The position numbers and the translations under genes were made by a program. A stretch of 12,374 bases of DNA, from the NCBI GenBank assembly GCA_030039575.1, contig JASHVH010000291.1:1-12374 (forward strand), given 5' to 3'. Below are positions 1 to 7,766 of this stretch, one piece after another (position 1 is the first letter of the stretch; each line of letters begins with the position of its first letter). This DNA comes from Acidimicrobiales bacterium. GTDB lineage: Bacteria > Actinomycetota > Acidimicrobiia > Acidimicrobiales > Palsa-688. The notes beneath the pieces are model-generated. The model was not told the origin of the DNA, made no database searches, and saw only the letters and a list, made by a program, of their open reading frames with translations.

Positions 1-147
1 GGGGTCAAGAGCGGCTACGTGCTCCAGTGGGCGCAGCCGTACCAGTTCGCCACCACCCCGAAAAAACAAACTCAAATGTTCATAGACACGTCTCGCCTCA
101 CCCTGCCCCAGGCCCTGCACATCGTGGCCGGCATCAGGTCCCTGTAA
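1..147 (+). CDS. C-terminal fragment of an unidentified protein
   Basis: Frame 1 is open from the first base to a TAA at 145-147 and encodes 48 residues that look like the natural end of a protein. They contain an aromatic/Gln-rich strand-like piece (YVLQWAQPYQF) and finish with an amphipathic stretch, LTLPQALHIVAGIRSL. A closing 'threshold then helix' of this kind is seen at the end of some secreted or anti-sigma-linked actinobacterial proteins, but that comparison is only an impression and I do not assign a family. The start and most of the gene lie left of the window. It converges on the LuxR-type regulator gene, and a strong hairpin follows 62 nt after its stop. Codon usage is GC-rich at third positions except around the Lys/Gln-rich middle. 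Confidence 0.55.
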   Translation, partial: GVKSGYVLQWAQPYQFATTPKKQTQMFIDTSRLTLPQALHIVAGIRSL

Positions 148-209
148 GGACCGAGCTCCTCGGCTGGCCTCTCAGTACGGCGAAAGCCGTGACCTCGTAC
201 AAGACGTCT

Positions 210-245
210 GCACCGGGAAGTGCAAGACCTTGCGCTTCCCGGTGC
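210..245. terminator. Bidirectional hairpin terminator between convergent genes
   Basis: Outer arms GCACCGGGAAG (210-220) and CTTCCCGGTGC (235-245) are perfectly complementary. Inner arms TGCAAG (221-226) and CTTGCG (229-234) extend the stem to 17 bp with one G-T wobble, leaving only AC as the formal loop. It sits between the stop of the left-edge plus-strand gene (147) and the stop of the minus-strand regulator (272), so it can serve both. There is no long T tract on either side, which is usual for high-GC actinobacterial terminators. Confidence 0.7.
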
Positions 246-271
246 CAGCACGTGGGGCCGGGCGCTCGAGC

Positions 272-2992
272 TCATTGCGCCACGAGGACGCCCCGCAACT
301 CCCGCCTCGAGCTGATGCCGAGCTTGGCGAACACGTTGCGCATGTGGTACTCGACGGTGTTCACGCTCACATAGAGCTGCCCCGCTATCTCTCGGTTGCT
401 GAGGCCCTTGGCCACCAGCGAGACCACATCGCCTTCACGGTCGGTCAGGTCCAACGGCGACCGCCCGGCGGTGGCGGGTGCGCCGATACCCGCCTGGGCT
501 AGGGCCTCTTCCACTCGTTGAGCATATGGGGCCGCCCCCACGGACGTTAAGAGGTTATAGGCCTCCCGGAGCTGGTCCACCGCCTCGCGTCGCTCGCCCA
601 CGGCTTGCAGTAAGGAGCCGAAACCGAAGTGGATCATGGCGTGGTCGAGGAGCGGGACGTGAGGGCCGATCAATGCGATGGATTCCCGGTACTCGGCCAC
701 CGCTTGTTCCGTACGGCCTTCGGTGGCGCTCAGGTACGCCTGCAACGCCATGATCCGAGCCGAGAAGCTGAGGCCCCGTTCCGCGGCCGCCTGACGGAAC
801 CGCGACAGCTCCGCGCGCGCCGCCCCGACCTGGCCCAGGTCCAGCAAAGCGGCGATGAACGTCGGCGTCCACACCAGCGAGCTGATCTTGGACCAGCCGT
901 AATCCTCGCTGTTGGCCTGGCGTTGGAGCGCCTCGACCACTTTCGCCGGCTCGTTCTTGACCCGGGCGAGGGCAGCCTCTGCCTGTATGGCCGTCCCGGT
1001 GGCCTCGGGCGTGCCCAGTTCCCTGGCTGCGGCCTGCGCGGCGGCGAGTTGCGCTTCAGCTTCCGCCCACTGGCCCCTTGACGCCAGCAACCTCGACAGC
1101 GTGGCATGGACCTGCGCTTCGACCCACGTGCGGCGCTCGTCTGACAGCAAGGACAGGGCAACCCGGCTCTGGACGAGCGCCTCGTCCCATTCGCCGGCGT
1201 CGAACAGCAGCTGCGAGAGGTGAAGGTGAGCGCGCGGGAGTTGTGTTGTGGCCACGTGGCGGGCCAAGCGCACGGCTGCCCGCAGGTCGGCTATCCCTGG
1301 AGCCAGGTGCCCGGCGTAGCGGTGCAGTGTGCCTCTGGTGATGACCAGGTCGACGTCCGCTGGCTCGGCCCGCTCAGGGTCGGCGGGCAGACGACCGGAC
1401 AGGCGCTCGAGCCCGGCAGGGGCACCACGCAACATTGCCTCGCCCAAGGCCGCCGACATTGTGGCCGTCCGTTCCACGCTCGGCTCGACCGGCCAGTAGG
1501 CGAGGGCGGCGGAGGCCGCGTCCACGGCTTCGCGGGCTCTGACCTGCGCCACGTAAACCACTGAGAGCTGTGCCAACGCGTCGGCCGCCGTCGCGGTCTC
1601 TGCCACCAGACCGGGGCTCAGCGGCCGGCTGCCCCCCAAGCCGGCTGCTTCGGCCAGGAGCCTTTCAGCCAGTACGGGCTCTCCTTGGTCCCAGGCCACC
1701 ATCCCCAGCACCAGGCTGCGGGCCGGCCCCCGCGGGCACTCCTCGAGCCGCGGCCGGAGGGCATTGACTTGCGCGGTCTGGCCGGCGGCCAGCAGCAGCC
1801 TGGCGGCGCGCAGGAGCCTCGCCTCAGCCCGTTCAGGGGCCGAGCTCAGCCGTGACGCGGACAACAGGTGCGCTGCGGCGGTACCGAAATGGTGGCTACG
1901 GGCCTCGTCCGCCGCCATCGCCTCTACTTCATCGGCCAAGGCGTCGTCGGCGGTGTCGGCGGCCGCCACCCTGTGCGCCAGGGCCTGGCCACTGGTTACC
2001 TCTGTCGCGGCGCGGTGCAACTCCTGGCGCCGGCTCGGGGCCAAGTCGCTGTAGATGGCAGCCCGGTAAATGGGGTGCGAGAAGTCCAGGAGGCCTTGGC
2101 CGTTGCCCGCCTGCCAGGTCACGAAGCCGGTGGAGACCAGGCTGTCCAGGGCACGCGAGGGTTCGGCAACCCCGCCGACCCGGGCCACCACCTGGAGAGG
2201 GGCACCGTGATTTAGCACGGCCAGGGCGGCGGCCAGGCTGCGAGCACCGTGGGGAAGCTCGGCCAGGCGGGCCACGGTGGCCGCCGCCAATGATCGGGGC
2301 ACGGGAAGGTTGCCGTCGGAGCCGGCGAGCTGGGCGGGCGTGAACTCGCTGAGCAGGGTCCGGGTGTACAGAGGATGCCCTCCGGTGTGGCGGTACAGAC
2401 GCTCAGCGGCAGCCGGCGAGAGGCTGACGCCGCCGGCGCGCGCCATTTCGGAAACCTCGGCCAGCGTGAGCGGTGTCATGGTGATTACCAGGCAGCGGCT
2501 TGGGTCGGACCGGAACCGGTCCCAGCTATCGTCTGGGGCGGGCTTGGGGCGGCTCGTCACAACCATGAGCAGCCTGTCCTGGCTGAGGCGGCGGGCTGCC
2601 ACCAGGAGAGCAGCGCGCGACTCGTGGTCGGCCCAGTGGAGGTCCTCGACCGCTAACGCCACCGGCCCGGCTGACTGCAGGCGGCCCAAGTATTCCAGGA
2701 GCTCGAGGCCGGCGGGGAACACGGCGGTAGCCTGGCGCACACCTAGTTGCTCCAAAAGGTTGAACGAGATGTCGGAGGCGAACTCGTCCGACTCGGCGGT
2801 AACCACGGTGAAGTCCTGGGGCAAGGCCCGCAGCGCCTGGCGCAGCAACGACGTCTTGCCCGAACCCGCATCGCCCTCTACCCAAACGACCGAAGGCCGA
2901 TGTTCGGCGGCCGACTTCGCCGCCACCGAGACGGCGGCGAGTTCCAAACGACGACCGACGAAATCCACGGGTCCGGGCGGGGTAACTTGCAC
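272..2992 (-). CDS. LAL-type LuxR family transcriptional regulator with N-terminal AAA ATPase
   Basis: A large ATP-dependent DNA-binding regulator of the LAL (large ATP-binding LuxR, MalT-like) type, expected in the cytoplasm. With the start chosen here it has 906 residues, typical for the family. An AAA/NACHT-like ATPase module comes first, with Walker A GDAGSGKT at residues 40-47 and Walker B VALAVEDLHWAD at 111-122. A long Ala/Leu-rich helical middle resembles TPR-type ligand-sensing repeats. The last 60 residues (about 847-906) are a full LuxR/GerE helix-turn-helix, starting LTDREGDVV and including GLSNREIA and SVNTVEYHMRNVF. The GTG at 2992 is preferred because AGGAGG (3007 to 3002) lies 9 nt upstream. 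A GTG at 3031 would add 13 residues, but its GGGAGG is only 2 nt away. The gene reads toward the shared hairpin at 210-245. Its target genes and effector cannot be read from sequence. The secreted-protein pair upstream is transcribed in the same direction and is a possible but unproven target. Confidence 0.9.
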   Translation of the reverse strand: MQVTPPGPVDFVGRRLELAAVSVAAKSAAEHRPSVVWVEGDAGSGKTSLLRQALRALPQDFTVVTAESDEFASDISFNLLEQLGVRQATAVFPAGLELLEYLGRLQSAGPVALAVEDLHWADHESRAALLVAARRLSQDRLLMVVTSRPKPAPDDSWDRFRSDPSRCLVITMTPLTLAEVSEMARAGGVSLSPAAAERLYRHTGGHPLYTRTLLSEFTPAQLAGSDGNLPVPRSLAAATVARLAELPHGARSLAAALAVLNHGAPLQVVARVGGVAEPSRALDSLVSTGFVTWQAGNGQGLLDFSHPIYRAAIYSDLAPSRRQELHRAATEVTSGQALAHRVAAADTADDALADEVEAMAADEARSHHFGTAAAHLLSASRLSSAPERAEARLLRAARLLLAAGQTAQVNALRPRLEECPRGPARSLVLGMVAWDQGEPVLAERLLAEAAGLGGSRPLSPGLVAETATAADALAQLSVVYVAQVRAREAVDAASAALAYWPVEPSVERTATMSAALGEAMLRGAPAGLERLSGRLPADPERAEPADVDLVITRGTLHRYAGHLAPGIADLRAAVRLARHVATTQLPRAHLHLSQLLFDAGEWDEALVQSRVALSLLSDERRTWVEAQVHATLSRLLASRGQWAEAEAQLAAAQAAARELGTPEATGTAIQAEAALARVKNEPAKVVEALQRQANSEDYGWSKISSLVWTPTFIAALLDLGQVGAARAELSRFRQAAAERGLSFSARIMALQAYLSATEGRTEQAVAEYRESIALIGPHVPLLDHAMIHFGFGSLLQAVGERREAVDQLREAYNLLTSVGAAPYAQRVEEALAQAGIGAPATAGRSPLDLTDREGDVVSLVAKGLSNREIAGQLYVSVNTVEYHMRNVFAKLGISSRRELRGVLVAQ

Positions 2993-3001
2993 TCCAGTGG
3001 G

Positions 3002-3007
3002 CCTCCT
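3002..3007 (-). promoter_or_regulatory. Shine-Dalgarno site deciding the LuxR regulator start
   Basis: On the minus strand this reads AGGAGG, 9 nt before the GTG at 2992. It is the better placed of two Shine-Dalgarno-like sites. The other, GGGAGG before the GTG at 3031, leaves only 2 nt. Confidence 0.5.
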
Positions 3008-3100
3008 ACGGTTTCGCAGGAGGACCGGCACAGCCTCCCGCGTTACTGTTCTACTTTAGCCACCGGCCTGTGGACCCTGTGCTTGGCCCGCCATTGGGGA

Positions 3101-3115
3101 AATTGCCGAGCAATT
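3101..3115. promoter_or_regulatory. 15-bp dyad AATTGC-CGA-GCAATT, candidate operator
   Basis: AATTGC (3101-3106) and GCAATT (3110-3115) are perfect inverted repeats around CGA, about 110 bp upstream of the regulator's preferred start. The dyad is AT-rich in a GC-rich genome. Its short arms and 3-nt centre suit a homodimeric DNA-binding protein better than a terminator. Autoregulation by the LuxR-type protein is one possibility, with no direct support. Confidence 0.3.
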
Positions 3116-3306
3116 CGTTCTGGAGTAACAGTGCGTTGTTCTCGGCTCGAGGGTGCCTTCAGATCCGGTCATAAGGGCCACGTGTTTCGAGGGACAAGCA
3201 CTTGAAGTTGAGTTGCTGGTGAAACTAGTTATTGGCGCCGCGAAAACCCGCGACAACCAAGCGTCGAGGTGCGACAACAAGCGGTCCTGGCGCAACGAAA
3301 GGATGG

Positions 3307-6300
3307 TCACGTGCCCGAGTAAGAGGACACGACGGCCAAGTGGCTCGTTCCGGTTGCCGGCACGGCGGCCGTACCCCCGTAACCGTCCCGGGCAAGTTGG
3401 GCCAGGGCCCCGAAGACGTAGAGGGTGCCCTGGTAGCTCACGTAGACAGGTAACGAGACGCTCAGGAGGATGCCACCGGCGATCTCGGCGTCGGTCAGGG
3501 ACAGGCCAACGGAGCCCCGTAGCACTATGGCCTTGTCGCTCTTTTCCACCCTCCCGAGCTCGGCCGGGGTTGAGATGCCGAAGGCCCTGCCCCCGGCGAA
3601 GACGTAGAAGGTCCCCGACGAGTCGACGATGGCCCCGTCAGCGCGGGTGCTTAGTGCACTCACGGCCTCCCCGGCAACGCCGGCCGTCGAACCCGTCCTA
3701 AGGCCGGCCAAGGACGGTACCGTAACCACCAGAGCGGCGTCGTAGCCGTCCGAGAAAAACTGGCGCGAGGTCGAGAAACCGTGCAGCTCGCCGTCGGGGC
3801 CGGCGACGTAGATGGTGGCGCGGCCGTTCACCGAGTTAGTGGAAAGGAGCGTGCCGGGGCGGACGCTGGCCATCGGAGGGGGAGTGCCGGCCGGGGCGGC
3901 CAAGACCTTGGCGTGGTCGACTTTCTCCACTGCCCGGAGCCGGCTGGCCGATGCCAGGAAAGCGCGGCCGCCGGCCAAGACGTAATCGCCCCTGCCGAAC
4001 GTTACGATGGCCCCGTTGGGGTAGGAAACGTCGGCATCAGGGAACGCTTTCAGTGGAGGGGTCGTCGTTGTCGTTGCGGGCAGGGTGCCGTTTAAGGAGG
4101 GGGCGGCCACGACCAAGCCGTCGGTCAGCCCTGACGGGGTGGTGACCTGGGTGGCTGTGTCCGTGAAGCTGGCAGTTACGGTGTATTTGCCTGGCGCGAG
4201 GCCGTCCGGTCCCCGGCAGCTTGTGGCCGTGGTCGGGAAGCTTATGCTGCAGAGGGCGAGCCCACCCGGCGTCGTCGAAAAAGTGACGCTTCCGTCCGAT
4301 GAAGTTGGTATGCCAGACTCGCCGAAGGTGGCCGCGTTGCCGTAGCTGGTCGTGGCCGAGCTTGACCCGTCGACCGTTAATGACGAGAACAGCGGGGCCA
4401 CCGTTATGGCGGCCGTGCCTAGAAGCGACTTGTACCCGAGGTTGTCCGTCAGGGTGTAGCTGAAGCTGTCAAGTCCGACAAAGCCGGCTTCCGGTGTGTA
4501 ACTGAAGGACCCATCAGGGTTCACTGTCATTGTGCCCTTGCCGGGGGCGCTAACGAGTTGGGCCGTCCACGACGTCACCGTCGGATTGGTGTCGGAAACG
4601 CCAGCTTGCAAGCTGCCGGTCGGCTCGGTCAGAGGGATGCCTTCGCTCGCCAGGTAGGACTGGGCCCGGGCAACGGGCCGCGTCGGCTGCACCGCCCCGG
4701 CATTGCAAGCCATACCCGGCGGGCTGGTCACGCCTCGTTGGTCCGTTGTCGAGCAGAGAGCGGTCCCGATGCCGTCGAGCGTGACCGAGGTCGGGTTGAG
4801 GATGGCCCCTATGGCAGGATCACCTTCGAGCGGCGCGATCGTGTCGGTCGGCCCGCCATTGTCGGCCAGGGGCCCGAGCAGGCCCGCCAGGCTGGTACCC
4901 CCGTCGATGTCACCTGTGGCCGGCGGGCTCGACATACAGGTGCTATCGCTTCCGACGTTGTAGCCCTCATCGTTCCAGCTCCCGGCTACCTGGTCGCAGC
5001 CCCCGCTGAAGATGTCGGCTGCGGCCCACACCGTCCCGAAGCCACCAGAATCGCCATTGTCTATCGACGCACCGTCCCGCGCCTGGTTGGCTGAAAAGGT
5101 CGATGCGCTGACGACAACCGTACCGGGACCTGCCTCTGAGTTGTCGATAGCCCCGCCGTGGCTGGCGGTGTTGGCCGAAAAGGTCGAGGCGCTCACGCGA
5201 ACGGTACCCTCAAAAGAGAAGTTGCTGATGGCCCCGCCGTCGCCGGCTGTGTTGGCCGTGAAGGTGGAGGCCGTGACAGTCAGCGTGCCCTTGCCGGCGA
5301 AGTCGCCGTTGTCGACGGCCCCGCCATCGCGGGTCGTGTTGTTGCCCGAGAACGTCGAGGCGGTGATGCTGACAGTGCCGGTGCCGCCCATGATGGCGTT
5401 CGCGATCGCGCCACCAACAACAGAGCCGGTGTTGCCAGAGAAAGTAGAGGTACCGACGCTCAGGGTGCCGTTGCCCTCGAAAGCGTTACTGATGGCCCCG
5501 CCGGCGGCGGCCGCGTTGTCGGAGAAAGTAGACCCGGCGATGCTGACGGTGCCATCACCGCCCAACTGGCCATTGTCGATCGCCCCGCCAATCTGGGTCG
5601 TGTTATCTGAGAAAGTGGATGCGGTAACGGTGAGGGTGCCGGTGTTGCCGTCTGCGTCACCGTTGCCAACTGCGCCGCCTTCGGTGTCGGCCGCGTTGCC
5701 AGTGAGAGTGGAATTGGCAATGGTAACCGCGCCGCCGGCCGCGTTCTCGATGGCGCCACCGTCACCGGTCGTGTCGTTGTTGCCGTTTTCGATCGTGATG
5801 CCGTCGATGTCGATGAACACGTCCCCGATGGTCAAGATCGCCCCGTCACAGCTCGAGGTTGTGCAGCCGGTGGCACTACCGTCGTTGCCGTTGAGGATGG
5901 GGCCCGCGACGCCCGGCGCCGGCTCGAGTGTCAGCGGCATCGTCGCCGACGTGCCGGTCGTGTTCACCGTCCAATTGCCCGTATAGTCGGCTTCGCTGGT
6001 CCCGGTCCCGCCCGGGGTGGCCAGGTAGACGACGTCGCCGGCGGCGGCCAGGGAAAGTGCCTGAGCGAGTGTGCATTGGTCGGCCGCGGTAGCCGCGTTA
6101 GGGCAAGTAGCGGGGGAGGTGGCCGCCCCGTCCGCGAAGGCGTACAGGCCGGCTCCGGCGGCAGACGCGAGGGTGGCCACGCTGGACACCATGGTCAACA
6201 TCAGCGAAAGTGAAAGGCCGGCGGCCGCGGCCCGGCCCCGGTCGGCTCTCCTTTCTCTGCTGTGCGGTCGAACGGGCGAGCGTCTTCGCCCCGTTAGCGG

Positions 6301-6342
6301 AGGCGGTCCATACGCGAACTGACCTCTACTGCTCCTGCGCAC
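3307..6342 (-). CDS. Secreted multidomain surface protein: Pmp-like beta-helix, Ig/cadherin-like domains, C-terminal repeat module
   Basis: A 1011-residue exported protein with no visible enzyme active site, most likely a cell-surface or extracellular adhesion/structural protein. The order is: a basic N-region, then a hydrophobic signal segment at about residues 38-68; a right-handed beta-helix at about 163-445 of repeats with GGA[IV]xN and STFSxN motifs (nine GGA[IV] copies), as in the chlamydial Pmp repeat; GLLGPLADNGGPT (about 488-500), resembling the choice-of-anchor-Q segment that ends many such helices; a cadherin/Big-like domain (about 555-648, with GSFSYTPEAGFVGLDSFSYT); an Ig-like domain (about 652-745); a Thr/Pro linker; and about four repeats at 770-1000 with YV.aGGRAFgis-type cores. 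No LPXTG motif or C-terminal membrane helix is seen, so the anchoring mode is unknown. The GTG start follows the propeller gene's stop by 5 nt with only a weak TGAGAG Shine-Dalgarno, suggesting translational coupling. The N-region is unusually long, but no better start was found. Confidence 0.85.
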   Translation of the reverse strand: MRRSSRGQFAYGPPPLTGRRRSPVRPHSRERRADRGRAAAAGLSLSLMLTMVSSVATLASAAGAGLYAFADGAATSPATCPNAATAADQCTLAQALSLAAAGDVVYLATPGGTGTSEADYTGNWTVNTTGTSATMPLTLEPAPGVAGPILNGNDGSATGCTTSSCDGAILTIGDVFIDIDGITIENGNNDTTGDGGAIENAAGGAVTIANSTLTGNAADTEGGAVGNGDADGNTGTLTVTASTFSDNTTQIGGAIDNGQLGGDGTVSIAGSTFSDNAAAAGGAISNAFEGNGTLSVGTSTFSGNTGSVVGGAIANAIMGGTGTVSITASTFSGNNTTRDGGAVDNGDFAGKGTLTVTASTFTANTAGDGGAISNFSFEGTVRVSASTFSANTASHGGAIDNSEAGPGTVVVSASTFSANQARDGASIDNGDSGGFGTVWAAADIFSGGCDQVAGSWNDEGYNVGSDSTCMSSPPATGDIDGGTSLAGLLGPLADNGGPTDTIAPLEGDPAIGAILNPTSVTLDGIGTALCSTTDQRGVTSPPGMACNAGAVQPTRPVARAQSYLASEGIPLTEPTGSLQAGVSDTNPTVTSWTAQLVSAPGKGTMTVNPDGSFSYTPEAGFVGLDSFSYTLTDNLGYKSLLGTAAITVAPLFSSLTVDGSSSATTSYGNAATFGESGIPTSSDGSVTFSTTPGGLALCSISFPTTATSCRGPDGLAPGKYTVTASFTDTATQVTTPSGLTDGLVVAAPSLNGTLPATTTTTPPLKAFPDADVSYPNGAIVTFGRGDYVLAGGRAFLASASRLRAVEKVDHAKVLAAPAGTPPPMASVRPGTLLSTNSVNGRATIYVAGPDGELHGFSTSRQFFSDGYDAALVVTVPSLAGLRTGSTAGVAGEAVSALSTRADGAIVDSSGTFYVFAGGRAFGISTPAELGRVEKSDKAIVLRGSVGLSLTDAEIAGGILLSVSLPVYVSYQGTLYVFGALAQLARDGYGGTAAVPATGTSHLAVVSSYSGT
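3343..4035 (-). repeat. C-terminal four-copy protein repeat of the surface protein
   Basis: Residues about 770-1000 contain four related blocks of about 45-50 residues. Each starts with a Gly plus hydrophobic strand (GAIVTF, GTLLST, GAIVDS, GGILLS), then YVxxGGRAF-like or YVFGALAQL strands, an aromatic/charged turn, and a DKAIV or DAALV strand. Examples are GDYVLAGGRAFLASAS and GTFYVFAGGRAFGIST. The pattern suggests a small all-beta repeat, perhaps propeller-like or wall-binding. I do not recognise a named family with confidence. Confidence 0.5.
5008..5856 (-). repeat. Coding repeats of the beta-helix (GGA[IV]/FxxN units)
   Basis: This segment encodes roughly nine imperfect units of about 25-32 residues, each with GGA[IV]xN followed by a G-T-V/L beta strand and (A/T)STFSxN. 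Similarity shows at DNA level too: TTGTCGAT-GCCCCGCC-like blocks recur on the plus strand near 5141, 5312 and 5574. The repetition also keeps the antisense frame open for over 300 codons, which I treat as a by-product. Unit number may vary between strains through slippage or recombination. Confidence 0.75.
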
Positions 6343-6347
6343 TGCTC

Positions 6348-7586
6348 TCAGTGCGGGTTCCCGCCAGCATCGCTGAACAGTTTCAGTGTGTTGTCGCCGT
6401 CATCGACGAAGAGGAGCCCCCGATTGGCGGGGGCGATGGTGACCCCGAACAGGTCGCCGGCCGCCCCGGCCGGGTCGACCTGGACGGTGTCGGCTTGGTT
6501 GCCATCTGGGGTCGTCTCCACGGCATTGCCGTCGCCGCCGTTCACGGTAATTACGTCGCCGTTCGGCGCCAACGTCATCCCGAGTGGGCCATTAATTGAG
6601 CCCCCGCTCGTAAGCGTGCCTCCCCCGTTGGCCACAGGCGTAAGTCGCGACGCGGCAAAGGGGATGGTGGCGATGCGGCTGTTGACAGCGTCGGCTACAT
6701 AAAGGGTGCCGTTGAAGCCAAGGGCCACGCCCGTGGGGCCTATTACCGCAGCGGACGAATTGAGCTGCTCGGCGAACCCGGTCCCTATTACGGTCGAACC
6801 CAGCATTACCGGGTTTTGCCCGGGTGGGAGAGCCACAAGTATGCGTATAACCGTTCCCTGGTCAGCCGCGGTGCCGCTGGCGGCCGGCATGTTGTCGAGC
6901 CCATTGAGCACGTTGGTCACGAATAGCTGAGCCAACGAACCGACCTGTTGGACAGTCATGTCCCACGGGCCGTTTATATCCCCGCCAGACCAGGTTTCGA
7001 CGGGGACGCCATTGCTGTTCAGCACGATGAGGCAACCGGGCTCGAGATTGCCCATCCCGGAACTGGTCACCGGGAGGCTGCCCACGACGACGAAGCCGCC
7101 GGCCAACACGGTGAGGGCCGTAGTCAGCCCCACCCCTCCAGGGCAGGTGCCGGGAAGGGTGCTCGGGCTGACCTGGGCGAACAACGACTGGTTGCCATCG
7201 GGAGCAATTTCCACGATTGTCGAACCCGTCCCCTGCAGGTTCGAGCTGGCATTGAAGTTGCTCACCAGCGTGTCCCCCTGGACGAGCAAGCCGGTGCTCT
7301 GCGGGACATTGACGATCCCGTAGGGGTTAAGGTCACCATTTACTGCTGGAATCGTGGACGAAACCGTGCTAACAGTGTTGAACCGGGACAAGAACGCGGC
7401 AGAGGGGGACGCGGCCGCTGGTCCTGCGACTACGGCCAATGCGGCGCACGTTGTGACGGCCACGCCGGTCGCTGGTGCCAATCGGCGGGTGGGACGGGCG
7501 CGGACGACGTGGGCACGCGAGAGGAGCGATTTTAGGCGTGAAACGAAGTCGTGGCGTATTACCAGGGTCTTGGGCTGCCGATGCAT
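6348..7586 (-). CDS. Secreted NHL/SMP-30-like beta-propeller protein
   Basis: A 412-residue exported protein predicted to fold as a beta-propeller. The N-terminus is long and basic (residues 1-36), followed by a hydrophobic segment TGVAVTTCAALAVVAG ending in AAASPSA, a plausible signal peptidase site near residue 60. The mature part repeats strands of the NHL/gluconolactonase type: IVEIAPDGNQSLFAQV (124-139), GPTGVALGFNGTLYVADAVNSRIATI (283-308), GPLGMTLAPNGDVITVNGGDGNAVETTPDGNQ (333-364) and GLLFVDDGDNTLKLFSDAGG (390-409). Such proteins bind ligands or act as lactonases. I see no clear metal-site set that would prove catalysis, so a binding or structural role is more likely. The ATG start has AGGAGG 5 nt upstream. 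It is the first gene of a pair with the beta-helix protein, whose start lies 5 nt past this stop. Confidence 0.85.
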   Translation of the reverse strand: MHRQPKTLVIRHDFVSRLKSLLSRAHVVRARPTRRLAPATGVAVTTCAALAVVAGPAAASPSAAFLSRFNTVSTVSSTIPAVNGDLNPYGIVNVPQSTGLLVQGDTLVSNFNASSNLQGTGSTIVEIAPDGNQSLFAQVSPSTLPGTCPGGVGLTTALTVLAGGFVVVGSLPVTSSGMGNLEPGCLIVLNSNGVPVETWSGGDINGPWDMTVQQVGSLAQLFVTNVLNGLDNMPAASGTAADQGTVIRILVALPPGQNPVMLGSTVIGTGFAEQLNSSAAVIGPTGVALGFNGTLYVADAVNSRIATIPFAASRLTPVANGGGTLTSGGSINGPLGMTLAPNGDVITVNGGDGNAVETTPDGNQADTVQVDPAGAAGDLFGVTIAPANRGLLFVDDGDNTLKLFSDAGGNPH

Positions 7587-7591
7587 GACGA

Positions 7592-7597
7592 CCTCCT
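7592..7597 (-). promoter_or_regulatory. Shine-Dalgarno site of the beta-propeller gene
   Basis: On the minus strand this reads AGGAGG, followed by TCGTC and then the ATG at 7586. This near-consensus site fixes the start even though the resulting signal-peptide N-region is unusually long. It contrasts with the weak site of the second gene in the pair. Confidence 0.65.
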
Positions 7598-7766
7598 GGA
7601 GGTTTTCGAGCGCGCAGTGGAGAGCCGCGATAAGGGCCCTCGGTTATCCTTGATGTACGGGCGAGCGCAGCCATTGGATTTGGCCGCCGAAAATATCTCT
7701 AGGGCCAGCCCGTTCGTTGTTGGGCGCACATTCCGGAACCGTCGGAAGCGAGAGAGGGCAGTTTCC

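Larger units (their letters stand above)
2993..3306. other. Intergenic region upstream of the LuxR regulator
   Basis: About 310 bp with no convincing gene. The short open frames here lack GC-biased third positions and recognisable sequence. It must hold the regulator's promoter and any terminator of the secreted-protein pair. No clear -35/-10 pair was found, although TAAAGT on the minus strand, shortly upstream of the regulator, fits a loose actinobacterial -10. It also holds a 15-bp dyad (3101-3115) and short phased repeats (3250-3283). No strong terminator hairpin follows the gene ending at 3307. Confidence 0.5.

Noticed and set aside
2277..3059. 260-codon plus-strand open frame opposite the LuxR regulator's ATPase domain.
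   Set aside because: Arg/Ser/Thr-rich shadow of the Walker-containing coding strand, with no family resemblance.
3056..3310. 84-codon minus-strand frame between the surface-protein and regulator genes.
   Set aside because: Ser/Thr-rich with no coding bias; it covers the region expected to hold the regulator's promoter and has no convincing start site.
5012..5986. 324-codon open frame on the plus strand, antisense to the beta-helix repeats, with a periodic LSEKVDA-type protein pattern.
   Set aside because: Its periodicity mirrors the GGA[IV]/FxxN repeats on the other strand, there is no ribosome binding site or family match, and the minus-strand protein has signal peptide and domain structure. 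A repetitive GC-rich gene readily keeps an antisense frame open.
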